Notes: generated by a model from the letters alone, not told the origin. Positions 1 to 9,451 are shown, numbered from the stretch's first letter. The stretch: 39,822 nt of DNA from DAOUMU01 sp034409055 (GCA_034409055.1 DAOUMU010000539.1:1-39822); one strand, 5' to 3'. Translations and numbers: made by a program.

Positions 1-198
1 CATAATGCCCGTTTCCTGCAAAAAGTCGAAAAAACCGCTCAACAATTCGACCTCACCGACTGTATGGGCGGCATCAATTGGCTCTCCAGCGTACAATGCC
101 TGGGCTATGGCTTCATCATTGCGCTCGACAAAATTGGGGACCAACTGTTCCGCCAGGTTGTCGCGGATATCAGCCAGGGTTTGGGCGGTGTATCCCAT
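1..198 (-). CDS. unknown protein, N-terminal part (runs off left edge)
   Basis: Leftward reading frame that is open to the window edge. The ATG is at 198-196 and is preceded by AAGAGAGG six bases upstream, a good ribosome binding site. The visible 66 residues begin MGYTAQTLADIRDNLAEQL and continue as a soluble, acidic, probably helical segment with no signal peptide or membrane helix. I do not recognise a family from this fragment. It is transcribed away from the glycan locus, so the 290-base gap to its right must hold its promoter as well as that of the rightward operon. The clean start, good RBS and absence of stops make it a real gene, but its function is open. Confidence 0.6.
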   Translation of the reverse strand, partial: MGYTAQTLADIRDNLAEQLVPNFVERNDEAIAQALYAGEPIDAAHTVGEVELLSGFFDFLQETGIM

Positions 199-488
199 TA
201 TCAGCCTCTCTTGATCAATGAATTGGGATACAATCAAACCACAGAATAGTCTTTTGTGGAAATTTCTACCTATCAAAATTATTGACATAATGCTTATGCC
301 GTAATTTCAGATTAGATCCGAAGAATAACAAAAAATTCTAACTTTTTTCTAATTATTTTCTAAGCGGTTTAATACAAAGCAGGGGTATTATTATAATCGA
401 TAGAATGCTGCCTATGTTTATCATATCTGGGCTACAGATTACACAAAACTGGCTAATCCCGGTGGAGGGTTAACGAGGGGAGACACAG
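199..488. other. divergent intergenic region
   Basis: AT-rich gap between the leftward gene at the edge and the start of the glycan operon. It contains A/T tracts around 328-360 that could act as an UP element, a consensus TTGACA at 282-287 without a convincing -10 at the right distance, and the better promoter candidate at 369-397. No small gene was found. Confidence 0.5.
369..397 (+). promoter_or_regulatory. candidate sigma-70 promoter of the glycan operon
   Basis: A perfect -10 TATAAT at 392-397 lies 17 bases after TTAATA (369-374, 4 of 6 matches to TTGACA), with A/T tracts just upstream. It lies about 90 bases before the first operon gene. This is a pattern match only; no start site is known. 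Confidence 0.4.
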
Positions 489-1532
489 ATGGGTATTCAA
501 GAGTTCATTACATATGCTCAAGTAATAAAAAGACGCTGGAAACCAATCGCCGGTCTGTTCCTGGGGACCATGATCACGCTGGTTGCTATTTCCTTCCTGG
601 CGCCTCGGGTTTATCAGGCTTCGGCCCGGTTACAGGTTATAGCGCCTTCACCCGGCGCCATCACCCTTTACGGTGGCTTTCGCAGTGGTGGTTATCGGGA
701 TGAACTGGCCTACACCCAGTCCAACTTTGTCGAAATCCTCAAAAGCAGAGTGGTGGCCCGCCGCACCGTAGAGATCGTTGATACTCGTTTCAAGGGAACG
801 GAGTTGCAGGAGCAGACCGAGGTCGAGAGTGGTAATTTTATCCAAATCACGGTCACGGCTGACGATCCTGACGAGGTGACTGAGTTGACCAATACCCTGG
901 CCACCGAAGCCCTGGCTTATTACGGTGAACTGCTGGCCCAATCATCTGGCACCTCTGGTGAGTTTATTAGAGCTCAGCTCGAACTGGCCCGCCAGGAGCT
1001 GGATCAGGCCCAACAGGCCCTGATGCAGTTCAGGATCGAAAATAAAATCGGCACGCTTGACGGTGATATCAACCAGCAGACCGGTCTCATCCGGTCCCTG
1101 CGCCTCTCGCGCGATCAAGCGATGGCCAATAGCGACATCAGCAAAGCCAATGCCTACGACGTGCTCATTACCCAGCGTGAGCAAGAACTGCAGAACTTGC
1201 TCAACCTGAGCGCGGAATACCAGGCCCTCCAGTTGGCCGTCGAACAGGCGACGAGTACCTATAATTTCCTGCTGGGCAAAGAGGCCGAGGTCAAGATCAC
1301 CGAGAACCAAATCAGTAATGCCGATTTCATCCAGATCGTGGAACCTGCGGACCCACCCACCTACTCCATTTCTACCTTTAGCAACTCAATTTTTGCTCTG
1401 GGGGCTGTGTTGAGTTTGGCCCTGGGCGTGGCCGTGGCTTTTATCTGGGAGTACATTGAAACCGGCAACGTTCGGCAAGAGGAAGTCCGCGATGAGTTCG
1501 TACCCCAACAGCAACCAGCCAATGCCAACTAA
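489..1532 (+). CDS. Wzz-like polysaccharide co-polymerase (chain-length determinant)
   Basis: A 347-residue inner-membrane protein with the polysaccharide co-polymerase layout: a short cytoplasmic N-terminus, a TM helix at about residues 20-40, a long extracytoplasmic region with predicted coiled coil (about 155-265, rich in Q, E and L), and a second TM at about 300-322 followed by a short tail. The segment before TM2 (VEPADPPTYS) resembles the proline-containing stretch of Wzz/GNVR proteins. The family controls glycan chain length with a Wzy polymerase. There is no Walker A motif, so the BY-kinase half found in many homologues is absent here and not adjacent. GAGGGGAGA precedes the ATG. It is the first gene of the operon; the next gene starts inside its 3' end. 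Confidence 0.85.
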   Translation: MGIQEFITYAQVIKRRWKPIAGLFLGTMITLVAISFLAPRVYQASARLQVIAPSPGAITLYGGFRSGGYRDELAYTQSNFVEILKSRVVARRTVEIVDTRFKGTELQEQTEVESGNFIQITVTADDPDEVTELTNTLATEALAYYGELLAQSSGTSGEFIRAQLELARQELDQAQQALMQFRIENKIGTLDGDINQQTGLIRSLRLSRDQAMANSDISKANAYDVLITQREQELQNLLNLSAEYQALQLAVEQATSTYNFLLGKEAEVKITENQISNADFIQIVEPADPPTYSISTFSNSIFALGAVLSLALGVAVAFIWEYIETGNVRQEEVRDEFVPQQQPANAN

Positions 1533-2604
1533 CAGATCAGCCCAGCCGGCAGATTCATTGCCATACATCTCTATCATCGTTCCCATTTACAATGGCGCTC
1601 ACATCATCGGCCGGCTGATCGACTCGATCCAGCAGGTTGATTATCCCGCCGACCGGTACGAAATTCTGGTGGTAGATAACAACTCGACCGATGCCCTGGC
1701 CGGCGCCCTGGCTCCTTATTCTGTGCGTCTCTTGCACGAGCGGGAGATACAAAGCTCCTATGCGGCTCGTAATCTGGGCATCAGGCAGGCCAGCGGTGAA
1801 ATTTTGGCTTTCACCGACGCGGATTGCCGGGTTCACCCCCAGTGGCTGCGCTGTTTGCAGACTCCTTTTCAAGATCCGCTGGTTGGTGGCGTGGCCGGGG
1901 CTATCTATGGGGTAGAACCGGGTGAAACTTGGGTGGAAGAGGTGCTGAACCGGCGTAACCATATGTCGATGGTTAATCAGAGGGGAGGGACTGGGGCTCA
2001 ATCAAAACTCAAATTGTCATTCACCCGGCCAACCCGCCGGTTTCCCCGTTTGCTGAAACAATTAGGCCTGGTCACTTATCGGTATGATCCCAGGTTGCCT
2101 TCGGTGCCGATTGCCCCCACGGCCAATGTGGCCTACAGACGCCAGGCATTTGAACAGTGTGGTCACTTTGATGATACCAACCATGGCGCCGGTGATCTTG
2201 AATTTCCCATTCGAATGCAGCAGCAGAGTGATTTTAAGTTGGTGGCCGCGCCGGATGCCATCATATACCATCGCCACCGTACCAGCTTGCGCCAACTGTG
2301 GCAAGTTTTTGCCCGCTATGAGGTTGGCAACATCATGCTCCTTGATACGTTCCTCGGTTTGGACAGTCGTGTAAAGCGGCAGCTTATAGTCGAGAGTCTG
2401 GCTTATCTGCTAATCGGCGTTCCCTGGGCTTCGGCTAAGGTTGTTTATCGCGCCCTACGCAGTGTCTTGCTCGGCTCTCCCGATCCATTTTATACCAAGG
2501 AGATGATTGTCGACCTGGTCACGTTGACGAGCCGTCACTTTACCCGTATCAAAGCATCTCGTTTGTTATACCAGGGACGTATAGGAAAGTTATGGATACA
2601 ATAA
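1492..2604 (+). CDS. family 2 glycosyltransferase
   Basis: A GT-A fold inverting glycosyltransferase of 370 residues. N-terminal domain: SIIVPIYNG at about 28-35, VVDNNSTD at about 60-67, the metal-binding DAD in FTDADCR (109-111), an acceptor-side ANVAYRR segment near 211, and the GDLEF region (235-237) in the usual position of the catalytic acid/base. A hydrophobic C-terminal stretch (LAYLLIGVPWA) suggests membrane association. The start at 1492 is chosen because AGAGGAAG lies 7 bases before it; it overlaps the previous gene by 41 bases, which suggests translational coupling. An upstream in-frame ATG at 1456 lacks such a site. The sugar transferred cannot be read from sequence. Confidence 0.85.
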   Translation: MSSYPNSNQPMPTNRSAQPADSLPYISIIVPIYNGAHIIGRLIDSIQQVDYPADRYEILVVDNNSTDALAGALAPYSVRLLHEREIQSSYAARNLGIRQASGEILAFTDADCRVHPQWLRCLQTPFQDPLVGGVAGAIYGVEPGETWVEEVLNRRNHMSMVNQRGGTGAQSKLKLSFTRPTRRFPRLLKQLGLVTYRYDPRLPSVPIAPTANVAYRRQAFEQCGHFDDTNHGAGDLEFPIRMQQQSDFKLVAAPDAIIYHRHRTSLRQLWQVFARYEVGNIMLLDTFLGLDSRVKRQLIVESLAYLLIGVPWASAKVVYRALRSVLLGSPDPFYTKEMIVDLVTLTSRHFTRIKASRLLYQGRIGKLWIQ

Positions 2605-3809
2605 AGCATAGGCCAGCTCAATCCCTTACGCAGTCTGCCGACGGATTGACTGACAAACCACTCCGTATCCTGGGGATTAGTCCAGGTGCTGTGGGGAAGC
2701 TGGACTCGACAACCGGCTATAGCAGTATTCTCGTTTCTTTTTTTGGCGGCTTAGCTCAAAAACATCAGGTAGACATGGCCAGCGTGGGCTTGAAAGGAGC
2801 GACGTATTACTTCAACCTGTTGCGTAGTTTCATCCTGAACCGGCCGGCTTGGCGGAGGTATTCTGCCAAGAATCCCTGGGTGTTCCAGGCTCGTTCCTCC
2901 ATCGCCCACAAAACGATAAAACAGGCTGCTGACAAGGTGGATTTGGTCATTCAATGGCAAGGGCTCAATGCACCGTTTATCGGGCGACCCCTTAAGCCGT
3001 ATGCAATTTATACCGATTATACGACGAAGTTGGGTGATGCATACAACTATTCAACCTATCAAAATAGTTATCATCGCCACATTAAAGAACGTGAAATGTT
3101 TTATCACCTGGAAGGGGAGGCTTATCGCCGGGCCGGCCGGGTGTTCACTTATAACGAGGTGGTACGCCGTTCGATGATTGAGGACTACGGCGTGTCGCCT
3201 GACAGAGCTATTCATGTGGGTGTTGGCGTTTGCTTTGAGCCAATTGACCCGGCGATAGAGAAACGGTATAACAGTCGCCAGATTGTCTTCATCGGCAAAG
3301 ATGGCGCTTTTATTCGTAAAGGGGGGCCTAACTTATTGGCCGGATTTGCCTTAGTTCGGGAAGCAATCCCCGACGCGGAACTTCTCATCATCGGCTTGAG
3401 TCCCGATCTGGTACCGTCTCAACCGGGGGTGGTCAATATGGGCTTCATCCGCGACCGCCAACGCCTGAGACAAATCCTGGAAGAAGCGGCCCTGTATGTC
3501 ATGACTCCTCTCATTGATCCCTCACCCGGCGTTGTGCGTGAGGCAATGGCTATGAAACTGCCAGTGGTAGCCAGCAACGTGGATGGCATTCCCGAAATGG
3601 TTGTCGATGGGGAAACTGGTTACCTGGTGCCTCCCGAAGAGCCAGGGGAGCTGGCCAAGACCATCGTGGCCTTACTCCAGGACGAAAATAAAATGCGCAG
3701 CATGGGAGCGCGCGGTTATGCTCGCCTTCTGGAACGCTTCACCTGGGAGCGGGTATTGAGCAAAGTGGAACCTCATCTCTACGCTATGCTTGAGGAGAAG
3801 ACTCCCTGA
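2592..3809 (+). CDS. family 4 glycosyltransferase
   Basis: A GT-B retaining glycosyltransferase of 405 residues. The C-terminal nucleotide-sugar domain is clear: FIGKDGAFIRKGGPNLL with the conserved Lys after the first strand, then SPGVVREAMAMKLPVVAS, GIPEMVVDG and GYLVPP. The E-x7-E motif reads D-x7-E here. The N-terminal domain is divergent and aromatic-rich. The ATG overlaps the previous gene by 13 bases and is preceded by AGGAAAG, so the two genes are coupled. Donor and acceptor are unknown. Confidence 0.85.
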   Translation: MDTIKHRPAQSLTQSADGLTDKPLRILGISPGAVGKLDSTTGYSSILVSFFGGLAQKHQVDMASVGLKGATYYFNLLRSFILNRPAWRRYSAKNPWVFQARSSIAHKTIKQAADKVDLVIQWQGLNAPFIGRPLKPYAIYTDYTTKLGDAYNYSTYQNSYHRHIKEREMFYHLEGEAYRRAGRVFTYNEVVRRSMIEDYGVSPDRAIHVGVGVCFEPIDPAIEKRYNSRQIVFIGKDGAFIRKGGPNLLAGFALVREAIPDAELLIIGLSPDLVPSQPGVVNMGFIRDRQRLRQILEEAALYVMTPLIDPSPGVVREAMAMKLPVVASNVDGIPEMVVDGETGYLVPPEEPGELAKTIVALLQDENKMRSMGARGYARLLERFTWERVLSKVEPHLYAMLEEKTP

Positions 3810-3827
3810 TTGATCGAGGTAAATAAG

Positions 3828-5027
3828 ATGAAAGTTGTAATTGCTGGAGCCTATCCTGGGAATGTAAACAAAATTCGCGGGGGGGTTGAGGCAGTTGTTC
3901 TTTATTTGACAGAAGGTCTACAAGCGTTCAAAGATTTAGATTTGCATGTGGTTACCCTACTGAGTGGGATTCAGCAGGAAAAGACGGTTGTATTATCAGA
4001 TCGTTTTACGGTACATTACTTGCCTAAAGCCTCCGGCTTAAGTTACTTGACTTCTTACGTGGACATATGGCGTCTGAAGAAAAAGATAAAAAGTTTAGCG
4101 CCTGATGTCATTAATGCCCACGTGGCCGGGGAATACGTGGAAGCGGCTTTGCAAACCAACTATCCAACCATTATGACCGTGCATGGCATTCGCCATCGTG
4201 AAATACAAACTTACAAGGGGGCTTTCACCCGTTTCTACAGAGGATGGTGGATTATCAGGTCGGAGCGATCCTGTGTTAAAAATGCTAAACACATTATCGC
4301 CATCAGTCCTTACATCGTAGAGGAGTTTGGTGATTTAATCAAGGCTGACGTTTACCATATTGAAAACCCTATCTCTGATAAATTCTTTGAGATGGAAGAT
4401 CACTCTCAGCCAAACCGGATTCTTTTTGCCGGGGTCATCATTCCTCGTAAGCGGGTCTTGGAATTACTGCAGGCGATGGTGGCCGTCAAGCAGGCGATAC
4501 CTTCTGTTCAGCTCCGTTTGGCCGGTGACATCAAGAATCCGGTTGATGGCGGGCAGTATTTTTCTGCCCTGCAAGAACTCATTGCCAGGGAGCAATTGGC
4601 AGAAAATGTCCAGTTCCTCGGTAACCTGTCCGAGGAGGCCCTGCTGAAGGAATACACGGCGTGTTCTCTGCTGGTCTTACCTTCGGTTCAGGAAACCACG
4701 CCGATGGTCATTATGCAAGCGATGGCCGCCGGAAAAGCGGTGGTATCCACCCGGGTCGGGGGTATTCCTTATCAAGTTCAGCATAGGGAAACCGGCTTGT
4801 TGGTAGATAGCGACGATGTTCCGGCCCTGGCCGAAGCCCTTATTAAGCTGCTGAAGAATGATACCTTACGAGTGGAGATGGGCCAAAAGGCTAAAAAAGT
4901 GGCTGAGGAACGATTCAGGACCAGCGTTGTGGCCGAAAAGACGCGAGATGTCTACTATCGGGTGACTGGCTACGAGGTTCCCCAGGTAGACACAAAACAT
5001 AGTGTGAAACCTCCAGTGATAGCTTGA
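3828..5027 (+). CDS. family 4 glycosyltransferase
   Basis: A 399-residue GT-B glycosyltransferase. The N-terminus MKVVIAGAYPGNVNKIRGGV has the glycine-rich acceptor-domain loop; the C-terminal half has FAGVIIPRKR, FLGNLSEEALLKEY, AMAAGKAVVSTRVGGIP and GLLVDSDD. In the E-x7-E motif the second residue is Gln (ETTPMVIMQ); the first Glu is kept. This may alter donor binding or simply be tolerated. The ATG at 3828 is chosen over a TTG at 3810 because GAGG lies 8 bases before it. It follows the preceding gene closely in the same operon. Confidence 0.85.
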   Translation: MKVVIAGAYPGNVNKIRGGVEAVVLYLTEGLQAFKDLDLHVVTLLSGIQQEKTVVLSDRFTVHYLPKASGLSYLTSYVDIWRLKKKIKSLAPDVINAHVAGEYVEAALQTNYPTIMTVHGIRHREIQTYKGAFTRFYRGWWIIRSERSCVKNAKHIIAISPYIVEEFGDLIKADVYHIENPISDKFFEMEDHSQPNRILFAGVIIPRKRVLELLQAMVAVKQAIPSVQLRLAGDIKNPVDGGQYFSALQELIAREQLAENVQFLGNLSEEALLKEYTACSLLVLPSVQETTPMVIMQAMAAGKAVVSTRVGGIPYQVQHRETGLLVDSDDVPALAEALIKLLKNDTLRVEMGQKAKKVAEERFRTSVVAEKTRDVYYRVTGYEVPQVDTKHSVKPPVIA

Positions 5028-5057
5028 TACGAACGAGAAAATTTAGAGGGAAAATTT

Positions 5058-6473
5058 ATGGCTCTCCATGATCAGAAACCTAACATCCTGTTGATCGTAA
5101 TGGATACGGTCCGGGCCGACCATCTATCCTGTTATGGTTACGAACGGCCAACGACGCCTCATCTGGATCGTCTGGCTGAAGAAGGGGTACGTTATGCCAA
5201 TGCGATTAGCACCGGTTGTTGGACCGTACCCACTCATTCCTCGTTATTTACCGGCACCTACCCTTCCTTTCATGGCGCTCGAGACGGGCACCCTATTCTC
5301 AATCCAAACGCCCAGACAATGGCTGCCCTTTTGAAAGCGTATGGTTATCAAACGGTCGGCTTCACCAATATTGGCTGGTTGACCGAAAATACCGGCTTGA
5401 TTCGAGGGTTTGATACTTTCTTGCCGGTTTATCGTCTCTACCAGGGACGGAGTATTCCCGTCTTGGCCCGACGGGTGTTAGCCAAGCTGGTATCGGTACT
5501 GACCGGGGGCAAGTTAACCGGGGCCTCTACCACCAACCAACAGGTGAAACGCTGGCTGACCCACAGAAACCCTGAGCAGCCCTTCTTTATGTTCATTAAT
5601 TATGCCGAAGCTCACGCCCCTTATCGGCCGCCTCGTTCCTTTGCTCAGCGTTTTTTGGAACCTTATGGGCTGAATTTGGCCGAGGCCCTACAAGTTAATC
5701 AAGACCCACTGAAGCATATGGCGGGCGCTGCGGTTATGGCTGAAAAAGATTTCGAGGTGCTACGCACCTTGTATGATGCCGAGCTGGCTTATCTTGATAC
5801 CAGACTGGGTGAGCTTTTTAGTTATCTGGATCAGCAAGACTTACTGGATCAAACTATGATTATTGTCTTAGCGGATCACGGGGAGAACTTGGGTGATCAT
5901 GGCATGCTGGGGCATAAATGGTGCCTGTATGATACTTTATTACGGATTCCGCTCATCATTCGTTATCCTTCTCATTTTCCGTCTGGAACGACAGTAGAGA
6001 ACCAGGTTCAAGTGGTAGACATCTTTCCAACTATGCTAGATATCCTCGATATTCAGGAAAAAGGGATAAGAGACCAACTACAGGGGTTCAGTCTGCTACC
6101 TGATCAAGTGAGCAATCACCCACGCCAATTTGCTGTGGCCGAGTGGACAGGCCGCTCGTGGAAAGATGATTTTCGCAAATATCCCGGATTTGATTACACT
6201 CAATTTGAGCGTGATTTGAAAGCCATCCGTACCCACCAGTTTAAGTATATTTGGGCTTCGGATGGCCAACATGAGTTGTATGACATTGCCAAAGACCCTA
6301 CCGAATCACGGAATCTGGTCGATGTTTTGCCCGAAGAGGCCCAACGCTTGCAAGATCACCTCTTTAACTTTATTAACGCTGTCAAATCCACAGAGGAGAC
6401 GGCCCCCGAGGAAGAGCTTGAGATGGATCAAGTTCTGGTGGAACATCTACGGGAGTTGGGTTACATCTCGTGA
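5058..6473 (+). CDS. sulfatase-fold hydrolase or phospho-transferase with Thr nucleophile
   Basis: Alkaline-phosphatase/sulfatase superfamily protein of 471 residues with no signal peptide. Seen: the N-terminal metal motif ILLIVMDTVRADH (Asp16), the nucleophile region CWTVPTHSSLFTG (54-66), and the second metal cluster LADHGENLGDHG (Asp273, His274). In true sulfatases the Cys of C-x-P-S-R becomes formylglycine. Here the aligned residue is Thr56 and the Arg is His60, so the formylglycine mechanism is not available; Cys54 is two residues off. Thr nucleophiles are known in phosphoethanolamine and phosphoglycerol transferases of this fold. A role in adding or removing a phosphate ester on the glycan is inference. 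GAGGG precedes the ATG. Confidence 0.8.
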   Translation: MALHDQKPNILLIVMDTVRADHLSCYGYERPTTPHLDRLAEEGVRYANAISTGCWTVPTHSSLFTGTYPSFHGARDGHPILNPNAQTMAALLKAYGYQTVGFTNIGWLTENTGLIRGFDTFLPVYRLYQGRSIPVLARRVLAKLVSVLTGGKLTGASTTNQQVKRWLTHRNPEQPFFMFINYAEAHAPYRPPRSFAQRFLEPYGLNLAEALQVNQDPLKHMAGAAVMAEKDFEVLRTLYDAELAYLDTRLGELFSYLDQQDLLDQTMIIVLADHGENLGDHGMLGHKWCLYDTLLRIPLIIRYPSHFPSGTTVENQVQVVDIFPTMLDILDIQEKGIRDQLQGFSLLPDQVSNHPRQFAVAEWTGRSWKDDFRKYPGFDYTQFERDLKAIRTHQFKYIWASDGQHELYDIAKDPTESRNLVDVLPEEAQRLQDHLFNFINAVKSTEETAPEEELEMDQVLVEHLRELGYIS

Positions 6474-6486
6474 ATAGAGGCTAAAG

Positions 6487-8016
6487 ATGTGGCAGAAGAT
6501 GAAGCCAACCAGACTTGTGTCAGGGCTGCGGGGTATGGCCGCGGCTGTCCTGACCTGGTTATACAATATTCGTGAAGGAATCATCGTCATTGTGGCCATC
6601 GCCATCGGGGTGATTTTAGGGTTGGGACTTTATTCGCCTTCACGAGATATGGCGGTCGGTGTGGCTGGTATTACGGTCTATCTTATCGCCATTCTGATCA
6701 ACCCTCTCCAGGGGTTGCTCATGTGGCTGGTGACCCAGCCCTTGTTCGATACGCACCTTAAAATTGCTTTAGGAGCCGGTATCCCTGATCTGTCTCTCAC
6801 CCGGATTTGTGTCGGTGTGGTTATTGTTTTGTTAGTGGCCCGGGCGGCTGTTAGATATCACCAGTTACGATCCTTTACAAAATTTGATATAGTGGCGCTG
6901 CTGCTCATGGCCGGGATGATGCAATCTGGCCCCCGGGGGCTTAATGGGCTTAGTTCCGTTCAGGGGATCATCGACTTTTATTGGATTCCTGTCTTGACCT
7001 ACTTTGCGGTCAGGAATCTGGTCACCAGCCGGCGGACGCTGAATGTGGTGCTATATGCGGTGATATTCATTGGCCTGTACAGCGCTTTCACCGCCTTCTA
7101 TGAAGTGACAACAGGCGATGTGATTTTCAGTCGCAATGAAAATGCCAGGTTTACCTTCTACACCGACACCAACTTCCGTATCTTGCGGAGTGTCTGGAAT
7201 GGCAATGAGGCTTTTGGCCGGGTGTTCGTCATGAGTATCCCGCTGGCTTTCTATTTCTATCTCAAAACATCGTCGCCGACTCGCAAAACGATCTGGGCTG
7301 TTTGCCTGGCGGTGTTATTTGTTGGCCTGTTCTTGACCTATAAGCGCAGCGCCTGGCTGGCTATGGTCGTCATCGTCTTCGTGGTTCAGTTTTTCCATCC
7401 CCAGTTCCGCCGTTTGTTTATCGGTCTGCTGATCGTGGTAGTCATAGCCAGTGCACTCGGCTGGGATAATATTAGCAGTAGCTCAGTATACAACGACCGT
7501 ATCAATAGCGACCACTCGACCGTCGAAGGTCGTACCGAGGGCTGGGATGATGCGATGGAGTTCTGGAAGGCCAGACCCTTCGTAGGGCATGGTTTTCGTC
7601 AGTACCGGAGCTTGGCCCTTGAAAAAGCCCTAAAGCAAAATCGGAAGAGATTTGACCCTATTGAAAGTGAGTACCTGGAAATTATGGTTTCGGCCGGACT
7701 GGCCGGTCTCTTACCCTATGCCGGGTTGTTGCTGTTGATGGCCTACGATGGGCTGCAAATCTACCGAGGGAAAGTGGCAGGCAGTCTGGCCGAGCGGGAT
7801 CTTATCCCCTTTTTCTGGGGATCCTTGATTGGCTATGCTATAACCATCCAGACTGCAATCATCAACAATTTAGCCGTTCCCTCAATAATGTTTGCTTTGG
7901 CCGGCGCGATTCTCTACGCTCGCTCTTCTTCTCCGACCGAGTCGTCTGAAATGGAAGTGGGTGCGAAACAGGAGCTACCTTCATTTACAGTCCAACAGGA
8001 GTTAGCTGCAAATTAG
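6487..8016 (+). CDS. Wzy/WaaL-type O-antigen polymerase or ligase
   Basis: A 509-residue polytopic membrane protein with about 11-12 hydrophobic helices and a large loop in the second half holding the Wzy_C-type signature region (RTEGWDDAMEFWKARPFVGH). Family members either polymerise lipid-linked repeat units or ligate the finished glycan to an acceptor. The position next to Wzz-like and glycosyltransferase genes favours polymerase, but sequence alone does not separate the two. It starts 13 bases after the sulfatase-like gene, with GAGG before the ATG. It is the only polymerase candidate in the window. Confidence 0.85.
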   Translation: MWQKMKPTRLVSGLRGMAAAVLTWLYNIREGIIVIVAIAIGVILGLGLYSPSRDMAVGVAGITVYLIAILINPLQGLLMWLVTQPLFDTHLKIALGAGIPDLSLTRICVGVVIVLLVARAAVRYHQLRSFTKFDIVALLLMAGMMQSGPRGLNGLSSVQGIIDFYWIPVLTYFAVRNLVTSRRTLNVVLYAVIFIGLYSAFTAFYEVTTGDVIFSRNENARFTFYTDTNFRILRSVWNGNEAFGRVFVMSIPLAFYFYLKTSSPTRKTIWAVCLAVLFVGLFLTYKRSAWLAMVVIVFVVQFFHPQFRRLFIGLLIVVVIASALGWDNISSSSVYNDRINSDHSTVEGRTEGWDDAMEFWKARPFVGHGFRQYRSLALEKALKQNRKRFDPIESEYLEIMVSAGLAGLLPYAGLLLLMAYDGLQIYRGKVAGSLAERDLIPFFWGSLIGYAITIQTAIINNLAVPSIMFALAGAILYARSSSPTESSEMEVGAKQELPSFTVQQELAAN

Positions 8017-8105
8017 TGATGATATAGAATTTTTATCTTGAAAGTTTAAGATCAAATTAATTTATTTGTAATTACAGTCTGACGATTGAGGTACTGAGAG
8101 TATAA

Positions 8106-9395
8106 ATGAGCACGCAACGGGGTCCTATCGCCTATCTGGTTCATGCCTTTCCAGGTCTAACCACAGTATATCGTGAAGTCATAGCCCTTCGAGAAAAGGG
8201 GTTACGGGTTCACACCCTGGCCACCCGGCAAACAAAAATGAAAGATATTTCTGAGGAGGCTAAAGGACTCGTTGAAGAAACATTTTATGTTTTTCCCATC
8301 CGGCGGGCTGCTTTTCTAAAATCTCATGCTACTTACCTGTTGACCCAGCCCTTGACTTACTTAAATACATTGGCCTTCGTCTTAACGCGTCCCGATCAAT
8401 CGTTGATCAAACGCTGGCGAACTTTGTTGCATTTTGTTGAAGCGGTTTATCTGGCGGCTGAGGTCGAAAGGCAACATATCCGTCACATTCACGTTCATTT
8501 TGCCGGTAATGCTACGACGTTAGCTCTGATCGTCAAGCGTTTAACCGGGATAGCGTTCAGTTTTACCGCGCATGCCTACGATATTTTCGTCGATCAGGTT
8601 ATTCTTAAGGAAAAAATTGAGGCGGCCAGCTTTATCGTGGCCATCTCGGAATATAACAAACGCTTTCTGACCGAATATGCCGGTAAGTCCGAGGTGGCTG
8701 ACAAGATTCACGTGATCCATAGCGGAATCCCCGTCGCCGACTTCAGTCCGGCGAAGCAATTGAGCCCATCCACCACCCTACCTCTCATTTTATCGGTGGG
8801 ACGGATGGTGGAGAAGAAAGGATTTGTCTTCCTGATTCAGGCTTGTAAGCACCTGCATGATCAGGGCTACCAGGTCCGTTGTGTGATTGTTGGATCTGGG
8901 CCCCAAGAAGAAACACTACGCCGTCAGATTCATGAGCTTGGCCTGGAAGAGTGGGTCATATTGGCGGGCTGGTTGGATCAGACCCAGGTCAAAACTTACC
9001 TGGAAGAAACCACCATTTTTGCCCTGCCTTGTACAGTGGCCACCAATGGTGATCAGGACGGTATTCCGGCCGTGCTGATGGAAGCGATGGCTATGGCCAA
9101 GCCTTGTGTCTCCACGGCTGTTTCGGGAATTCCCGAATTGATTGAGGATGGCCAGTCGGGCCTCCTGGTGCCCGAAAGAGATCCAATCGCCCTGGCCGAT
9201 GCTTTAGGCCGTTTGCTTGATGATCTGCCACTGGCCGGTCGTCTAGGGCAGGCTGGCCGGGCAAAAGTAGACCGGGCCTTTAACTTGGATAAGATCACCG
9301 ACCAATTGCTTCATCTCTTTAATAGCGAATTGGCCGGAAAGACCAACCCTAAATGGCAATCATTGGCTACTTCATTAACCTATGTGCAGGAGTAG
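8106..9395 (+). CDS. family 4 glycosyltransferase, WcaL/AmsK-like
   Basis: A GT-B glycosyltransferase of 429 residues. The N-terminus (IAYLVHAFPGLTTVYREV) and the segment HVHFAGNATTLALIVKRL followed by FTAHAYDIF are typical of the WcaL/AmsK/ExpE-type subgroup that acts on exopolysaccharide repeat units. The C-terminal domain shows ILSVGRMVEKKGF, VGSGPQEETL, DGIPAVLMEAMAMAKPCVS and SGLLVPERDP. The subgroup assignment is from motif memory; the sugar is not known. An 89-base gap precedes it. Confidence 0.85.
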   Translation: MSTQRGPIAYLVHAFPGLTTVYREVIALREKGLRVHTLATRQTKMKDISEEAKGLVEETFYVFPIRRAAFLKSHATYLLTQPLTYLNTLAFVLTRPDQSLIKRWRTLLHFVEAVYLAAEVERQHIRHIHVHFAGNATTLALIVKRLTGIAFSFTAHAYDIFVDQVILKEKIEAASFIVAISEYNKRFLTEYAGKSEVADKIHVIHSGIPVADFSPAKQLSPSTTLPLILSVGRMVEKKGFVFLIQACKHLHDQGYQVRCVIVGSGPQEETLRRQIHELGLEEWVILAGWLDQTQVKTYLEETTIFALPCTVATNGDQDGIPAVLMEAMAMAKPCVSTAVSGIPELIEDGQSGLLVPERDPIALADALGRLLDDLPLAGRLGQAGRAKVDRAFNLDKITDQLLHLFNSELAGKTNPKWQSLATSLTYVQE

Positions 9396-9451
9396 AGGCA
9401 GATAGTGTTGATGTCATCATCTGTTGGGTGAAATATGGGGGACTGGAAACT

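Noticed and set aside
1456..1491. Earlier start for the first GT2 gene
   Set aside because: No RBS at 1456, while ATG 1492 has AGAGGAAG at good distance and gives a normal N-terminus.
5058..6473. Annotation as a classical formylglycine sulfatase
   Set aside because: The key Cys and Arg of the signature are Thr and His.
9353..9451. Extended N-terminus for the BcsB-like protein
   Set aside because: It overlaps the preceding gene, has no RBS and would bury the signal peptide that begins at 9452.
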